Positions 14,936-15,315 of a stretch of 15,315 bases of DNA are shown piece after piece; within the stretch, counting starts at the first letter, position 1; each line of letters starts with the position of its first letter. The stretch covers positions 1-15,315 of the forward strand of contig DASZUI010000021.1 in the NCBI GenBank assembly GCA_035547675.1, read 5' to 3'. Source of the stretch: DASZTU01 sp035547675. Its GTDB lineage: Bacteria; Pseudomonadota; Alphaproteobacteria; Rhizobiales; Devosiaceae. The notes below the pieces were generated by a model. It saw only the letters and a program-made list of their open reading frames with translations. It was not told where the DNA came from and did no database searches. The translations under genes and the position numbers were made by a program.

Positions 14936-14944
14936 TGTGGACAA
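14936..14944. promoter_or_regulatory. DnaA-like box next to the CtrA box
   Basis: TGTGGACAA is one base from the DnaA consensus TGTGGATAA and lies five bases beyond the CtrA box. A single copy of this strength may be chance. Confidence 0.2.
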
Positions 14945-15066
14945 CGGCGAAAAAATGTGCGACGATGCTTAAATGGTAGGCAGCACAATAAAAAACATAG
15001 GCACTGCCGATCATCGAGAGTCAACCTAAAATAATTCCTGGCTCCTCGAAGCATATATTTTCGCCT

Positions 15067-15201
15067 ATGGACCTCTGGCTGGTTCTTGCCGGTCTAACTA
15101 TTCTTTCTTTTTGTTTGAATGACGTTGCGAAAAGGGCCCTAGGGGCTGACACGGTATTCCGAGATAAAGCTCCGCGGGTTTCGCAGGGAGTAACTGATTA
15201 G
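15067..15201 (+). CDS. Possible 44-residue single-pass membrane peptide
   Basis: ATG at 15067 to TAG at 15201. The first 17 residues (MDLWLVLAGLTILSFCL) form a plausible membrane helix, followed by a charged tail ending SQGVTD. No Shine-Dalgarno is near the start. A TATATT at 15054-15059 lies just upstream, which would suit a leaderless mRNA, but its -35 is poor. Third codon positions are much less GC-rich than in neighbouring genes, which argues against coding or for a recent origin. Confidence 0.3.
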   Translation: MDLWLVLAGLTILSFCLNDVAKRALGADTVFRDKAPRVSQGVTD

Positions 15202-15281
15202 GCTGTGCCGGTTTTCGGCAATGAGGCCAATCTCCGGGACGCCTTTTTCAGTAGCGCAAAATCAAGTTTGTGGAGAAAATC

Positions 15282-15315
15282 ATGAAGACCGTTCTTCTCG
15301 CCGCCGTTAGCGGCG
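15282..15315 (+). CDS. Start of a secreted protein, cut by the window edge
   Basis: ATG at 15282 follows GGAG by six bases. The 11 codons visible read MKTVLLAAVSG, which looks like the beginning of a signal peptide. It is divergent from the hfa operon. Nothing more can be said about its function from this window. Confidence 0.65.
   Translation, partial: MKTVLLAAVSG

Larger units (their letters stand above)
14773..15281. other. 509-bp divergent intergenic region between hfaA and a plus-strand gene
   Basis: AT-richer than its surroundings. It holds a CtrA box (14916-14930), a DnaA-like box (14936-14944), a possible hfaA -10 box (14801-14806), a possible 44-codon frame (15067-15201) and a 5-bp hairpin TGCCG-GTTTT-CGGCA (15207-15221) with no T-run. 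No RNA gene is recognised. Confidence 0.55.

Noticed and set aside
12640..15022. GANTC (CcrM-type) sites in the intergenic regions, for example 12640-12651, 14775-14779 and 15018-15022
   Set aside because: Their number is about what chance gives for a four-base motif, so no cell-cycle methylation signal can be claimed.
1..15315. CRISPR arrays, tRNA or rRNA genes, insertion sequences, attachment sites
   Set aside because: No short regularly spaced repeats, tRNA-like cloverleaf, rRNA sequence, transposase or flanking direct repeats were seen on reading.

Overview
The window is a GC-rich stretch of an alphaproteobacterial chromosome. This is inferred from holdfast-anchor genes of the hfaA/hfaB type, an alphaproteobacterial ribbon-helix-helix domain and three perfect CtrA boxes. 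A stalked, budding or otherwise surface-attaching member of Caulobacterales or Hyphomicrobiales would fit; the sequence alone does not name a genus. Nearly everything is coded on the minus strand and reads right to left. The very long open frames on the plus strand are GC-driven shadows.

Layout in the direction of transcription. (1) 14772 to 12795: a compact operon of hfaA (small secreted Asn-rich fibre-type subunit), hfaB (CsgG-family outer-membrane lipoprotein pore) and a Pro/Ala-rich secreted protein of unknown function sitting where hfaD is found in Caulobacter. (2) 12794 to 12224: a 571-bp non-coding stretch with a perfect CtrA box. (3) 12223 to 4837: a tightly packed operon of a small Cys-containing periplasmic protein, a TolC-type outer-membrane channel, a LapB-type ABC exporter with a C39-like N-terminal domain, an HlyD-type adaptor, a ribbon-helix-helix/PAS fusion protein and a Tat-type lipoprotein with a penicillin-binding-protein-activator-like fold. 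(4) 4836 to 4654: a promoter region with a good sigma70-like promoter, two related 18-bp elements spaced five helical turns apart and a second CtrA box. (5) 4653 to beyond base 1: a giant repeat adhesin of more than 1551 residues, the likely cargo of the exporter, with a jelly-roll-like module inserted in one repeat. Right of hfaA lies a 509-bp divergent region with a third CtrA box, a possible 44-codon membrane peptide, and the first 11 codons of a plus-strand secreted protein.

Reading as a system (inference): a surface-attachment locus that joins holdfast anchoring (HfaA/HfaB) to type I secretion of a giant adhesin. Each of the three intergenic regions carries an exact TTAA-N7-TTAA motif, which suggests that both attachment systems are tied to the cell cycle through CtrA. 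The RHH-PAS protein encoded inside the exporter operon is a candidate local regulator of the adhesin promoter. No lapD/lapG-type c-di-GMP release genes are present in the window.
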